From Halieaceae bacterium (GTDB taxonomy: Bacteria > Pseudomonadota > Gammaproteobacteria > Pseudomonadales > Halieaceae), in the NCBI GenBank assembly GCA_902518075.1, contig CABYEX010000003.1, positions 6,693 to 70,692 of the forward strand: a DNA stretch of 64,000 bases, given 5' to 3'. Shown in pieces: positions 16,469 through 24,849 of the stretch. The notes beneath the pieces were generated by a model, which saw nothing but the letters and a program-made list of their open reading frames with translations, was not told the DNA's origin and did not search any database. The position numbers were made by a program, and so were the translations under genes. Numbering within the stretch: the stretch's first letter is position 1; the number at the start of each line of letters is the position of its first letter.

Positions 16469-17977
16469 CTAATCCATCCAATATGTCAGCAGCGTTTTGC
16501 GGTTACTATTTTTATTTATCAGATCGTCCGTGTAATACGAGTCATGCTGATAATGCGTTGAGGAGATCTCTTCAATCACCGCACCAGTTTGGCTCTTGAA
16601 GCTATGGCGCACTTCCGGCTCAATGTTAATAATGTCGCCAGGGCCATGGGTAGACATGACACCGTCCAGTGACATCTCTACCTCCCCAAACAAAATGTGG
16701 AATGTCTCCTCCTTCTTTTTATGGAACTGCTCTGGATGTACCTGATTTGGAAAGCTAACGAGAATTTTCTTGCAATACCCTCTATTGACCACGGTAATTA
16801 AAGTCAAACCAAACGCTTCAAACTGCTCCATACCATAATGATGAGAGAATTCTAATTCGACGCCACCGGGAATTACGATTTGACTTTCCTTGATTATGGC
16901 TTTCACCTTATTTGCTGCACTCAACACGAGAGCTCTAGAATCCTGCCGATCAGCCAAACTACGTAGGACGCCGCCGTCTTTTTCTATATTTTTTAAAGCA
17001 ATAAAAGAGGAGTATTTAGACCACTCGTTTGCTGTGAACTGATTAGGTTCGGCAGGGAATGCAAAGTAGACGTCCTCTCGAGTTATGACACTGCCCGCTT
17101 CAATATCGCGTTTGACAAAAATCCCTCTGCGCAAATCAGTTAGGCTTTTACTCTCCAAGCTATTGCTTTTGGGACGATGAGTGGCGGGGCCATTAATTTC
17201 CATGGCCTGCTGGGCAGCATCAAGCCATTTTCTAGCCTGATCTGGTGTCATGGAGTAGTCATTTAAGGGGTAAGAATCGGTTCTGAGCCCGACGTGCTTC
17301 TCAAATATCTGGCCACCTTTGGCTATAGCCAACTGGATGGCGACCGTATTGTCAGGATGCTCGTGGCTGGAAAAACCAATCATCACTCCAGGATACCGAT
17401 CACGAAGATACGCGATCTGGCCAACCTGCAAATTGTGATCTGGGGTAGGGTACTGACCAACGCAATGTAGAATCGCAAACTCTTTTTCGCGGTGTTTTAA
17501 GAAAGCTACTACACGGTCTATATCGTCAACTTCTGCTCCAGCCGTAGACGCCACGATCGGCTTATCCAATTTTGCTATCTCTTCGAGTAACGGCCAGTCG
17601 GTGAACGAACAACTTGCTACCTTTACTACGTCAAGATTTTGCCTCGCTATCTTCTCTACCGATACTTCGTCAAATGGAGTGGCCGCCGTCAAAAATCCGC
17701 TTTCACGAATTTTATTAATTAAAGATTCAAAGTCCGCAGCAGAGAGTGCAGTCTCCTCGAATCGTTTCACATATTTTATGTCGCTACTGCCTTTCTTATC
17801 CTTGTGAATAAAAGTGCGCAAATCTCGATACTGTAATTTAAAAGCGAAAGTGAACTGAGGGTACTCTTGCTTTAGCACCCCAAACTCCTCGATAACGCTC
17901 AAGCCATGAGAGACATCACCCATGTGATTATTGGCCAGCTCAAAAATAAATATAGGTCGAGGTAGTTCAGTCGCCAT
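16469..17977 (-). CDS. NeuB-family synthase fused to SAF and cupin domains
   Basis: The protein has about 502 residues where ordinary NeuB has about 345. Residues 1-270 form the PEP-condensing TIM barrel (FELANNHMGD, FAFKLQYRD, GFSSHE, FEKHVGL). An antifreeze-like SAF domain follows (RRGIFVKRDIEAGSVIT at about 285-350). The last 140 residues form a cupin (QFHKKKEETFHILFGEVEM, then GPGDIINIEPEVRHSF). NeuB enzymes condense PEP with a free aldose to make ulosonic acids. The cupin may isomerise or present the sugar. The ATG at 17977 is preferred over GTG 17989, where the AGGG site would touch the start. It lies between rfbH and the ThDP gene. Confidence 0.87.
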   Translation of the reverse strand: MATELPRPIFIFELANNHMGDVSHGLSVIEEFGVLKQEYPQFTFAFKLQYRDLRTFIHKDKKGSSDIKYVKRFEETALSAADFESLINKIRESGFLTAATPFDEVSVEKIARQNLDVVKVASCSFTDWPLLEEIAKLDKPIVASTAGAEVDDIDRVVAFLKHREKEFAILHCVGQYPTPDHNLQVGQIAYLRDRYPGVMIGFSSHEHPDNTVAIQLAIAKGGQIFEKHVGLRTDSYPLNDYSMTPDQARKWLDAAQQAMEINGPATHRPKSNSLESKSLTDLRRGIFVKRDIEAGSVITREDVYFAFPAEPNQFTANEWSKYSSFIALKNIEKDGGVLRSLADRQDSRALVLSAANKVKAIIKESQIVIPGGVELEFSHHYGMEQFEAFGLTLITVVNRGYCKKILVSFPNQVHPEQFHKKKEETFHILFGEVEMSLDGVMSTHGPGDIINIEPEVRHSFKSQTGAVIEEISSTHYQHDSYYTDDLINKNSNRKTLLTYWMD

Positions 17978-17991
17978 GAGTGAGTGCACCC

Positions 17992-19338
17992 CTATCGCTT
18001 TAAACTTTTGCGGATCGTTTCAGCCACAAATTCGATCATTGGCGAGGTTATGGACGGGTGTACTCCAACCCAAAATGTGTCGTTCATTATTTTGTCCGTA
18101 TTTTTCAGCGCGCCAACCACTCTATATTGCTTTCCTTCAAAATATGGTTGTTTCAGCAAATTTCCAGCGAATAGTAGCCGGGTACCTATTTGCTGCTGTT
18201 CTAGCGACCTCAGCAAATCGACTCGTCGTATGGGGCAACGGTCTCGCAATGTAATCGGGAACCCAAACCAAGAAGGTTCGCTTTTGGGGGTGGGGGACGG
18301 CAAGGCTATAAAGTCTTCAAGACCCTGAAGTTGCTGCTCTAAGTGTTGGAAATTCTGTTTGCGTTTTTTTATGAAACCTTCCAGCTTCTGAAGCTGGGCA
18401 AGGCCACAAGCGGCCTGCATATCAGTGATTTTGAGGTTAAATCCAAGATGAGAATAAATGTACTTGTGATCGTAACCATCAGGAAGAGAGCCACCTAACT
18501 GCTCTGCATTCCAACAAAATCGGTTATTGCAGGTGTTCTCCGTTCCAGGAGGACAATAGCAATCGCGCCCCCAATCTCGAAATGATTCGGCAATCTTTTT
18601 TAACTTGCCACTGTTCGTAAATACAGCGCCACCCTCGCCCATGGTTATATGATGGGCTGGATAAAAGCTTAAGGTGCCGATATCACCAAACCTACCGACC
18701 ATATCGCCATCGTAAATGGACCCTAAGGCATCACAGCAATCCTCTATTAGCCATAAATTGTGAGCTTCGCAGACCCGCTTAACAGCGCCGACATTGAAGG
18801 GGTTACCTAGGGTGTGCGCAAGCATAATCCCTTTAGTTCTCGGGCCTACGGCGTCTTGCAGCAAGTCAACACTGATGTTGTAGGTGTTAGCATCTACATC
18901 AAGAAATACCGGCACTGCGCCGAACTGAAGTATCGGATTAACCGTTGTGGGGAACCCTGCAGCGACGGTGATTACCTCATCACCTGGACGAATAGCTCGG
19001 TCTCCTAGCTTCGGACTCGTAAGCGTGTGAAAAGCAACTAGGTTTGCAGAGGACCCTGAATTAACTGTCAAAACATGCTTCACCCCGATAAATTTTGCCA
19101 GGGCGACCTCAAACTCACTATTAAATCTTCCTGCTGTAAGCCAACCGTCCAGAGACGCCTGCACAAGATTTGTGATTTCCTCCACCCCAATCAACTTTCC
19201 TGACGCAGGTATTGGAGTCTGCCCTCTAACAAAATTCTTGGGGCCAAATTGGAAATTCGAATATTCTTCTACGAGCAATGAAATTTCGTCACGAATTTTA
19301 TCTGGGCTCCTCTCCACAGAGTTTTGTTTTTTTGCCAT
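17992..19338 (-). CDS. rfbH: CDP-4-keto-6-deoxy-D-glucose 3-dehydrase (E1)
   Basis: The enzyme removes the 3-hydroxyl of CDP-4-keto-6-deoxyglucose using PMP and a [2Fe-2S] cluster. It has 448 residues, the usual length. The PLP-Lys of aminotransferases is replaced by His in SFYPAHHITMGEGG, the hallmark of E1. The cluster cysteines are present in DCYCPPGTENTCNNRFCW. The E1 reaction needs an NAD(P)H-dependent reductase (E3, RfbI/DdhD), for which no gene is visible in this window. It is the third gene after rfbF and rfbG, with gaps of two bases. Confidence 0.95.
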   Translation of the reverse strand: MAKKQNSVERSPDKIRDEISLLVEEYSNFQFGPKNFVRGQTPIPASGKLIGVEEITNLVQASLDGWLTAGRFNSEFEVALAKFIGVKHVLTVNSGSSANLVAFHTLTSPKLGDRAIRPGDEVITVAAGFPTTVNPILQFGAVPVFLDVDANTYNISVDLLQDAVGPRTKGIMLAHTLGNPFNVGAVKRVCEAHNLWLIEDCCDALGSIYDGDMVGRFGDIGTLSFYPAHHITMGEGGAVFTNSGKLKKIAESFRDWGRDCYCPPGTENTCNNRFCWNAEQLGGSLPDGYDHKYIYSHLGFNLKITDMQAACGLAQLQKLEGFIKKRKQNFQHLEQQLQGLEDFIALPSPTPKSEPSWFGFPITLRDRCPIRRVDLLRSLEQQQIGTRLLFAGNLLKQPYFEGKQYRVVGALKNTDKIMNDTFWVGVHPSITSPMIEFVAETIRKSLKR

Positions 19339-19340
19339 CG

Positions 19341-20423
19341 CTAAGGTCTAACTGTTTCTCTCGTTGAGGACATAAATTCATCAATTTGCTTAAAAGAAAA
19401 CTTTTGCATGTCTGCACCTGAAACCCAGCTTTCATGCCATGCAACCAGTTTTTCCAAAGCCTCAGTCATCCCCCATGTTGGCTGCCACTTTAACTCTGCT
19501 TGCGCTTTAGAAATATCTAGTTTCAAGTTAATCGACTCCTCGGTGTATTCGGGGCTTACAACCTCCCACTCCACAGCAACTCCCAGAGTATCAATAAGCT
19601 TTTCAGTGATATCCTGAACCGAATATGACTTGCCAAGCGCCGGCCCAAAGTTCCATGCACCATCAAATCTACTCCCATCAGAATAAAGCAGCTCGGCTAA
19701 ACTAAGATAGCCCGCTAATGAGTCAAAAACGTGCTGCCAGGGGCGAGTCGACGAGGGAGCTCGAATCTGGAGCTTCTCTCTACTTTGGCAGGCTCGCAGG
19801 ATGTCTGGGATCAACCTGCCTGACGCCCAATCCCCTCCACCTATAACGTTGCCAGCTCGCGCCGTTGCTACGAATACGCCTTGTCTATCGAAAAACGATT
19901 TGCGGTATGCGGAGGTGATGATTTCGGCGCATGCTTTGCTCGCGCTATACGGATCTCTTCCCCCCAACTGATCGGTTTCTCTGTATGGCCAATGCCACTC
20001 GTGATTCTCATAGCACTTATCCGACGTGACGTTGACTATCGCTTTTACGGAAGGTGTTCTCCTTGCCGCCTCCAACACGTTAAGAGTGCCCATTACGTTA
20101 GTTTCGAAGGTGGCTAACGGGTCGTCATATGATGCTCTGACCAAAGGTTGCGCCGCTAGGTGAAAGATTATCTCAGGCTCCGCGCTCCGTGTCTTATCCA
20201 TGAGAAAATCTGCGTTCCTGATATCACCAACGGTCTCCTCTACAACGCTTTTAACCTTTGCGGTGTCATAAAGTGAGGGCGAAGTTGACGCTGGAAGGGC
20301 AATGCCCGTGATTTGCGCACCTAATTTATGTAACCATAAAGCAAGCCACCCGCCCTTAAATCCTGTGTGGCCCGTAATCAGGGTTTTGCGGCCTCTCCAA
20401 AAATTTGGGTCTGGAGACACCAC
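19341..20423 (-). CDS. rfbG: CDP-glucose 4,6-dehydratase
   Basis: The enzyme converts CDP-glucose to CDP-4-keto-6-deoxyglucose. It has 360 residues and is an extended SDR, with NAD motif GHTGFKGGW near the N-terminus and the catalytic YSASK (DPYSASKACAE). FWRGRKTLITGHTGF is the typical RfbG N-terminus. The start is one of two adjacent GTG codons (20423 or 20420). It sits two bases after rfbF and two before rfbH. Confidence 0.96.
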   Translation of the reverse strand: MVSPDPNFWRGRKTLITGHTGFKGGWLALWLHKLGAQITGIALPASTSPSLYDTAKVKSVVEETVGDIRNADFLMDKTRSAEPEIIFHLAAQPLVRASYDDPLATFETNVMGTLNVLEAARRTPSVKAIVNVTSDKCYENHEWHWPYRETDQLGGRDPYSASKACAEIITSAYRKSFFDRQGVFVATARAGNVIGGGDWASGRLIPDILRACQSREKLQIRAPSSTRPWQHVFDSLAGYLSLAELLYSDGSRFDGAWNFGPALGKSYSVQDITEKLIDTLGVAVEWEVVSPEYTEESINLKLDISKAQAELKWQPTWGMTEALEKLVAWHESWVSGADMQKFSFKQIDEFMSSTRETVRP

Positions 20424-20425
20424 AG

Positions 20426-21202
20426 CTAGTCAGACCATTTCTTCCATGGCGCCGAACGAGCCGTCCACATAGCATCCAGCAAATTTTTTTCTCTGAGAGT
20501 GTCCATAGGCTGCCAAAACCCCGCATGATGGAAGGCCACTATTTCCCCGTTTTTGGCGAGATTCTGGAGTGGCTCTTGCTCCCACACAGTTTCATCACCA
20601 GCTATGAGATCTAAACAATCCGGGGACAGCACGAAGAAGCCGCCGTTTATAAGTCCACCGTCTCCCTCAGGTTTTTCCGTAAAGCCAATAACGTCATCAC
20701 CGCGAAGAGACAAGGCACCAAAACGACCTGGAGGACGCACCGCAGTTATTGTGGCTTTTTTCGCATGGCTCCGATGGAAGGCGATCAACGCAGTCATGTC
20801 AATATCACTCAAACCATCACCATAGGTGAAGCAAAAAGCCTCTTCATCAGCTACGTATTTGGCGGCTCGCTTAAGACGGCCACCAGTCTGTGAATGTGTG
20901 CCAGTATCAATCAAAGTAACCTTCCAAGGCTCAGCCGCTTCTTGATGCACCTCAACCTTGTTTTTAGCAAGATCAAATGTAACGTCAGACGCGTGAAGAA
21001 AATAATTCGCAAAAAATTCTTTTACTTGATACCCCTTGTACCCGCAGCAAATAACAAAATCATTGATGCCGTAAACCGAATACATCTTCATGATATGCCA
21101 GAGGATTGGCATGCCGCCTATTTCCACCATCGGTTTAGGCCGCGCGCTTGTCTCCTCGCTTAACCGCGTGCCCAATCCTCCTGCCAGTATCACTGCCTTC
21201 AT
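20426..21202 (-). CDS. rfbF: Glucose-1-phosphate cytidylyltransferase
   Basis: It makes CDP-glucose from glucose-1-phosphate and CTP, the entry to CDP-deoxysugars. The protein has 258 residues. The nucleotidyltransferase motif MKAVILAGGLGTRLSEET is at the very N-terminus, followed by RPKPMVEIGG, and GDGLSD is the metal-binding region. The ATG at 21202 has GGAGAG 8 bases upstream; an in-frame ATG at 21211 would be too close to it. It is the first gene of the minus-strand CDP-sugar operon. Confidence 0.96.
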   Translation of the reverse strand: MKAVILAGGLGTRLSEETSARPKPMVEIGGMPILWHIMKMYSVYGINDFVICCGYKGYQVKEFFANYFLHASDVTFDLAKNKVEVHQEAAEPWKVTLIDTGTHSQTGGRLKRAAKYVADEEAFCFTYGDGLSDIDMTALIAFHRSHAKKATITAVRPPGRFGALSLRGDDVIGFTEKPEGDGGLINGGFFVLSPDCLDLIAGDETVWEQEPLQNLAKNGEIVAFHHAGFWQPMDTLREKNLLDAMWTARSAPWKKWSD

Positions 21203-21502
21203 TATCATCACTCTCCGTGGAGATTTCCGCCGGCTTGGAGCACTTAGTGCGTTTCAATTTGAAATTGCGCCAACTGACGGACCGTTTCACAAATCGGCAG
21301 GAATATCTCTGGCCACCAGTGCAGCGTAAAACCCCAAATTTAGTATTATTCCTGGCACAAGATTATATACCGCGCATCTAAGGGCACAAACAGGACACTG
21401 TAGAGGCAACTAGAAATAACGTGTAACCGCGATGATTTTCTATGCGGTCTTACGTGTCTGTGATTCAATGATTTGCGTCATTCATACAAACGAAGACACG
21501 CG
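21203..21502. other. Divergent intergenic region between rfbF and a glycosyltransferase
   Basis: This region of about 300 bases between divergent genes must contain promoters for both. I see no FliA or RpoN consensus, no strong hairpin and no credible small gene. It is AT-rich in places (21330-21380). Confidence 0.5.
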
Positions 21503-22624
21503 ATGCCAAATCAAATACTTTTAGAGGTCTTGATCCCAACTTTTAACAGGCCACAGTCAGCTCAAGCAGCGATCCAAACCATATTGGACGCCCGAGACCC
21601 CCGAATCGCAGTTCGTTGTCACTCTAACCAGCCCGAGCAAGATCTAGAAGATTTCTGCCTCCAACATGATTGCGTAGCTTATGGAAGCTTTCCAAAAAAT
21701 AGAGGTCCCGGAGCAAACAGCATTGGCCTCTACATGGGTGCCAAGGCAAAGTTTTGTATGTTGCTATCTGATGAGGATCGATTGCATAGTCAGGGCATTT
21801 CACAGTTCCTAGATTATTTGGAAGCGCTGCCTGAAAACTGCAACGTAATAACCTGCTCAGTCGTTGATTCCAACACCGGAAAAGCCTACTACACCATCCC
21901 AGCTTTAAATAGGCGGCTCACAACCTTGGCAGGTTATACAAACCTGTCTTCAAGCACATATATGTCCGGGTATACTTTTCGAACGGAGCTCGTACAAAAA
22001 CAAGATCTGACGTTGTTATTGGGCACTGAAGCTGACAATCCAGATGGAAAGGCTGAGAACGTTTATTCATTTATTGACATCAGCCAGAGACTGTTGGTCG
22101 ATGGTGTCTGTGGTAACTACATGGACCAATTGGTCCTTCAGGGCCCAGCCATAAAAGAGGGGGGCCACGCCTTCCAACACCGAGATATAGATGAACGAAA
22201 CTCAAGCAGTGACAACCTAGATCTCAACCCCGCTGTATACGGCCCTTATGCTCGTACTTGTCAATTCTTTTATCGAGAATGGCTGCTTACACAGCTACGG
22301 TCTAGTTTCCCCTCCTTCTTGTATAAGATGGCAGAAGCCAAGCTATATTGTTTTTTTTATGAAAAACTTTTGGAAAGCCCTAACGTAGTAGTCCTTCAGG
22401 AGGGTCAGTCGGTGCAGACAGAAGCCAATGCAGGAGTATCGTATATGGTCACGTCTGAGTATTTTTCCAATTCAAACGTAGCCAGGCTTTTTATCGACGC
22501 AATCATGCATACTCCAGCTGCATCGCTATGCTATTACGAAGCAATGAGCTCGTTAATGGCGCAGGAGGTCCCAACCGAAATTTTCACCTCTTTCTGTTTC
22601 GCTGATGGAAAACCATACCCGTAG
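21503..22624 (+). CDS. Family 2-like glycosyltransferase
   Basis: The 373-residue protein starts with a GT-A type nucleotide-binding strand (LEVLIPTFNRPQSAQAAIQTIL). LLSDEDR, near residue 91, resembles the DxD metal site. The middle and C-terminus are not recognised. No membrane helix is visible. It probably adds a sugar in the flagellin-glycan or surface polysaccharide pathway. An in-frame TTG at 21473 is a less likely start than ATG 21503. It is divergent from the CDP-sugar operon. Confidence 0.7.
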   Translation: MPNQILLEVLIPTFNRPQSAQAAIQTILDARDPRIAVRCHSNQPEQDLEDFCLQHDCVAYGSFPKNRGPGANSIGLYMGAKAKFCMLLSDEDRLHSQGISQFLDYLEALPENCNVITCSVVDSNTGKAYYTIPALNRRLTTLAGYTNLSSSTYMSGYTFRTELVQKQDLTLLLGTEADNPDGKAENVYSFIDISQRLLVDGVCGNYMDQLVLQGPAIKEGGHAFQHRDIDERNSSSDNLDLNPAVYGPYARTCQFFYREWLLTQLRSSFPSFLYKMAEAKLYCFFYEKLLESPNVVVLQEGQSVQTEANAGVSYMVTSEYFSNSNVARLFIDAIMHTPAASLCYYEAMSSLMAQEVPTEIFTSFCFADGKPYP

Positions 22625-22753
22625 CAAATGAAAACTAGATTTGCGCTACTGCTGCCATGTTCTGCAAGGTGGTGAGGGTATGAGGTGGATCGAGAGCTCC
22701 CATTATTGTGGGTAAGAGGCGCGAAGCGCCAGCCAGAGGGGGCATCGGTAAGC

Positions 22754-22780
22754 TAAATTTGGTCAGAAAGCCTCCGATAT
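22754..22780 (+). promoter_or_regulatory. FliA (sigma-28) promoter of a B12-type radical SAM gene
   Basis: The pattern is TAAA-N15-TCCGATAT, differing from the window's flgM and flagellin promoters only in the first -10 base. It is 73 bases before the ATG at 22854. A short perfect hairpin (GGCGC-GAA-GCGCC, 22718-22730) lies just upstream. Confidence 0.75.
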
Positions 22781-22853
22781 TCAGAATCAGATGAAGTGCT
22801 TGTGAGTTAGTCGTCAGCGAGCTACTCTTCCGAGGAACTGAGGGGGGGCCTAC

Positions 22854-24737
22854 ATGCGCTTAAATTATTTGTTGGCAATGCCTAAACTGGTCCAGACTGT
22901 GGGGGACGGATATGTTTTCCCGCTGGGTATGGCGTATGTTTCTGCCTGTCTAAAGGCAGGAGGTTTTAACGTCTTCACGGTCAACTTAAATCACAAAGAG
23001 GGAGACATAAACGACATCCTCAGGGAAATCATTGAAGACAACGATATAGACGTTATTGGAACAGGGGGGTTGTCTCCACAATACCATCTAATAAAGAGCG
23101 TTATCAAAGCAGCAAAGCAAATAAAACCAGACATTATCACTATAGTTGGGGGCGGGATAATCACAACTGAACCTCCAGTCGCGATGGAGGCCCTAGAATT
23201 CGCTGACTATGGCGTAATAGGCGAGGGCGACGTCACGATTTGTGAATTTGCTGAAGCCCTAGAACAGAGCAAAGATATGACACAGGTTGCTGGGTTGATA
23301 TTTAAGCAGACGGACCCGTCCTTAATCACTCATGCATTTATCACCACAGCTGTCAGAGAAGACACGGACGATTTGGACTCTCTCCCATGGGCAGATTATG
23401 AAGGGTTCGATATAGACAAATACATGGATCTGCCACCGCCTGCCTTCGGCGGTCTGAATGCGAAAAAAATGCTGCCAATGCTATTGACGCGGTCATGCCC
23501 GTATTCCTGCACCTTTTGTTTCCATACATTGGGATCAAAGTATAGGAGGCGCTCATTAGATGATTTCTTCGCTGAACTAGATCACTTGCTCGAAAAGTAC
23601 GACATTGAATATATTTCTATGGCCGATGAGCTTTTTGACCCCAAGCAGGAGAACATAAAGGCATTTTGTGAGCGAATGGAGCCATATGGGCTTCATTGGC
23701 ACGCAGATTTCGCAGTAAATAATGTGAGGGAAGAGTTGCTTCCTGTGATGAAGTCGGCCGGCCTCAACGTCATGTTCTTTGGTTTAGAAAGTGCAGACAA
23801 CAGCGTGCTCAAAAGCATGCGAAAAGCTCTCACTGTCGAAGAGATGGGGTCAACGCTAGAAATTGTTCATAAAAACGACATCCCGGTGTACGGGGCTTTC
23901 ATCTTTGGTGATCCAGCAGAAACGTATGCTACCGCACAGAATACAATGCAGTGGTGGAGGGAGCACCCTGAGTATCTGATACACCTTACTTTGATAAAAC
24001 CATTCCCAGGGTCACGAATATATGACTACGCATGCGATAACGGACTGATTACAGACCGGATCCAGTATCTAAAGGATGGATGCCCGCAAATAAACATCTC
24101 CCAAATGAGTGACAGTGAGTTCGCACTAATAGGCCATGAAATCTCTGAAAGTATGCATGACCTGAAAAAGCTGGAGAACTTGGAAGTGTTAGCCATCGAC
24201 CCCCTGAAGGGTCGCATAGCCATACGAGGCGAATGCCCCAGTTGCCACCACCAACCCTCTTTTGAAGAAGTAAAGTTGTTTGCTCTGGACTACCTCACCT
24301 GCCCTAACTGCGTCCAAAAATTTCATATACCGCTTCCAGATGTAGCCAGGGAAAACCTTGACAGAAACCTTCGGCGTTTAATGAACAGAGCGGGTAAAGT
24401 TTCAGTCTGGGGCATGACTTTAGCAATAATGGAATTGTTTAAATTTTCCGAGGGTCTCGTGGATCCAAGGCTGTTCCCGGTGGATGTTTCGGAGAGCAAG
24501 GCCTGTCTGACACTAAATGGACAAAAGGTTAATAGGCCACACGTTCTGGACGAAGAAAATATCAGTATCGTTGTGGTCGCAGTCCCGTCACACATTGCGA
24601 CCATAACTTGTCAGATAATGGAAAATCATCCTACCGTGACCGAGGTATACGATATTTGTGAGCTGGTAGGTCCTGATTTACCAACACGATCATTGGTGGC
24701 CGTTGGAGAAGACAGCACCGATCATAGAGCGGCATGA
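22854..24737 (+). CDS. B12-binding radical SAM protein with zinc ribbon and C-terminal Rossmann domain
   Basis: The 627-residue protein has, in order, a cobalamin-binding-like Rossmann domain (residues 1-150, VGGGIITTEP), a radical SAM core with CPYSCTFC (Cys215, 219, 222) and a FFGLESAD strand, a zinc ribbon (CPSC at about 460 and CPNC at about 482), and a C-terminal Rossmann-like domain from about 512 (GKVSVWGMTLAIMELF). B12 radical SAM enzymes commonly methylate unreactive carbon or rearrange sugars. The canonical base-off His is not obvious, so B12 binding is likely but not certain. The ATG follows GAGGGGGG. A FliA promoter places it in the late flagellar regulon. Confidence 0.85.
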   Translation: MRLNYLLAMPKLVQTVGDGYVFPLGMAYVSACLKAGGFNVFTVNLNHKEGDINDILREIIEDNDIDVIGTGGLSPQYHLIKSVIKAAKQIKPDIITIVGGGIITTEPPVAMEALEFADYGVIGEGDVTICEFAEALEQSKDMTQVAGLIFKQTDPSLITHAFITTAVREDTDDLDSLPWADYEGFDIDKYMDLPPPAFGGLNAKKMLPMLLTRSCPYSCTFCFHTLGSKYRRRSLDDFFAELDHLLEKYDIEYISMADELFDPKQENIKAFCERMEPYGLHWHADFAVNNVREELLPVMKSAGLNVMFFGLESADNSVLKSMRKALTVEEMGSTLEIVHKNDIPVYGAFIFGDPAETYATAQNTMQWWREHPEYLIHLTLIKPFPGSRIYDYACDNGLITDRIQYLKDGCPQINISQMSDSEFALIGHEISESMHDLKKLENLEVLAIDPLKGRIAIRGECPSCHHQPSFEEVKLFALDYLTCPNCVQKFHIPLPDVARENLDRNLRRLMNRAGKVSVWGMTLAIMELFKFSEGLVDPRLFPVDVSESKACLTLNGQKVNRPHVLDEENISIVVVAVPSHIATITCQIMENHPTVTEVYDICELVGPDLPTRSLVAVGEDSTDHRAA

Positions 24738-24849
24738 ATCTGGAACGGCTTAGGCCAAGCACCGACTTGGCTTTAAAGACCCGGGGAAACAGGCGATGAC
24801 GGCATGCAAGACAGCCGCGAATTCAAAAGATTTTTAAGGGCGTCCTAGG

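Noticed and set aside
22625..22853. Cobalamin riboswitch before the B12-type radical SAM gene
   Set aside because: No B12 box or typical long-range pairing is visible, and the gap also holds a FliA promoter.
24773..24799. FliA promoter for the second B12 radical SAM gene
   Set aside because: The -10 (GGCGATGA) and -35 (TTAA) both depart from consensus; listed only as a weak possibility in the gene entry.
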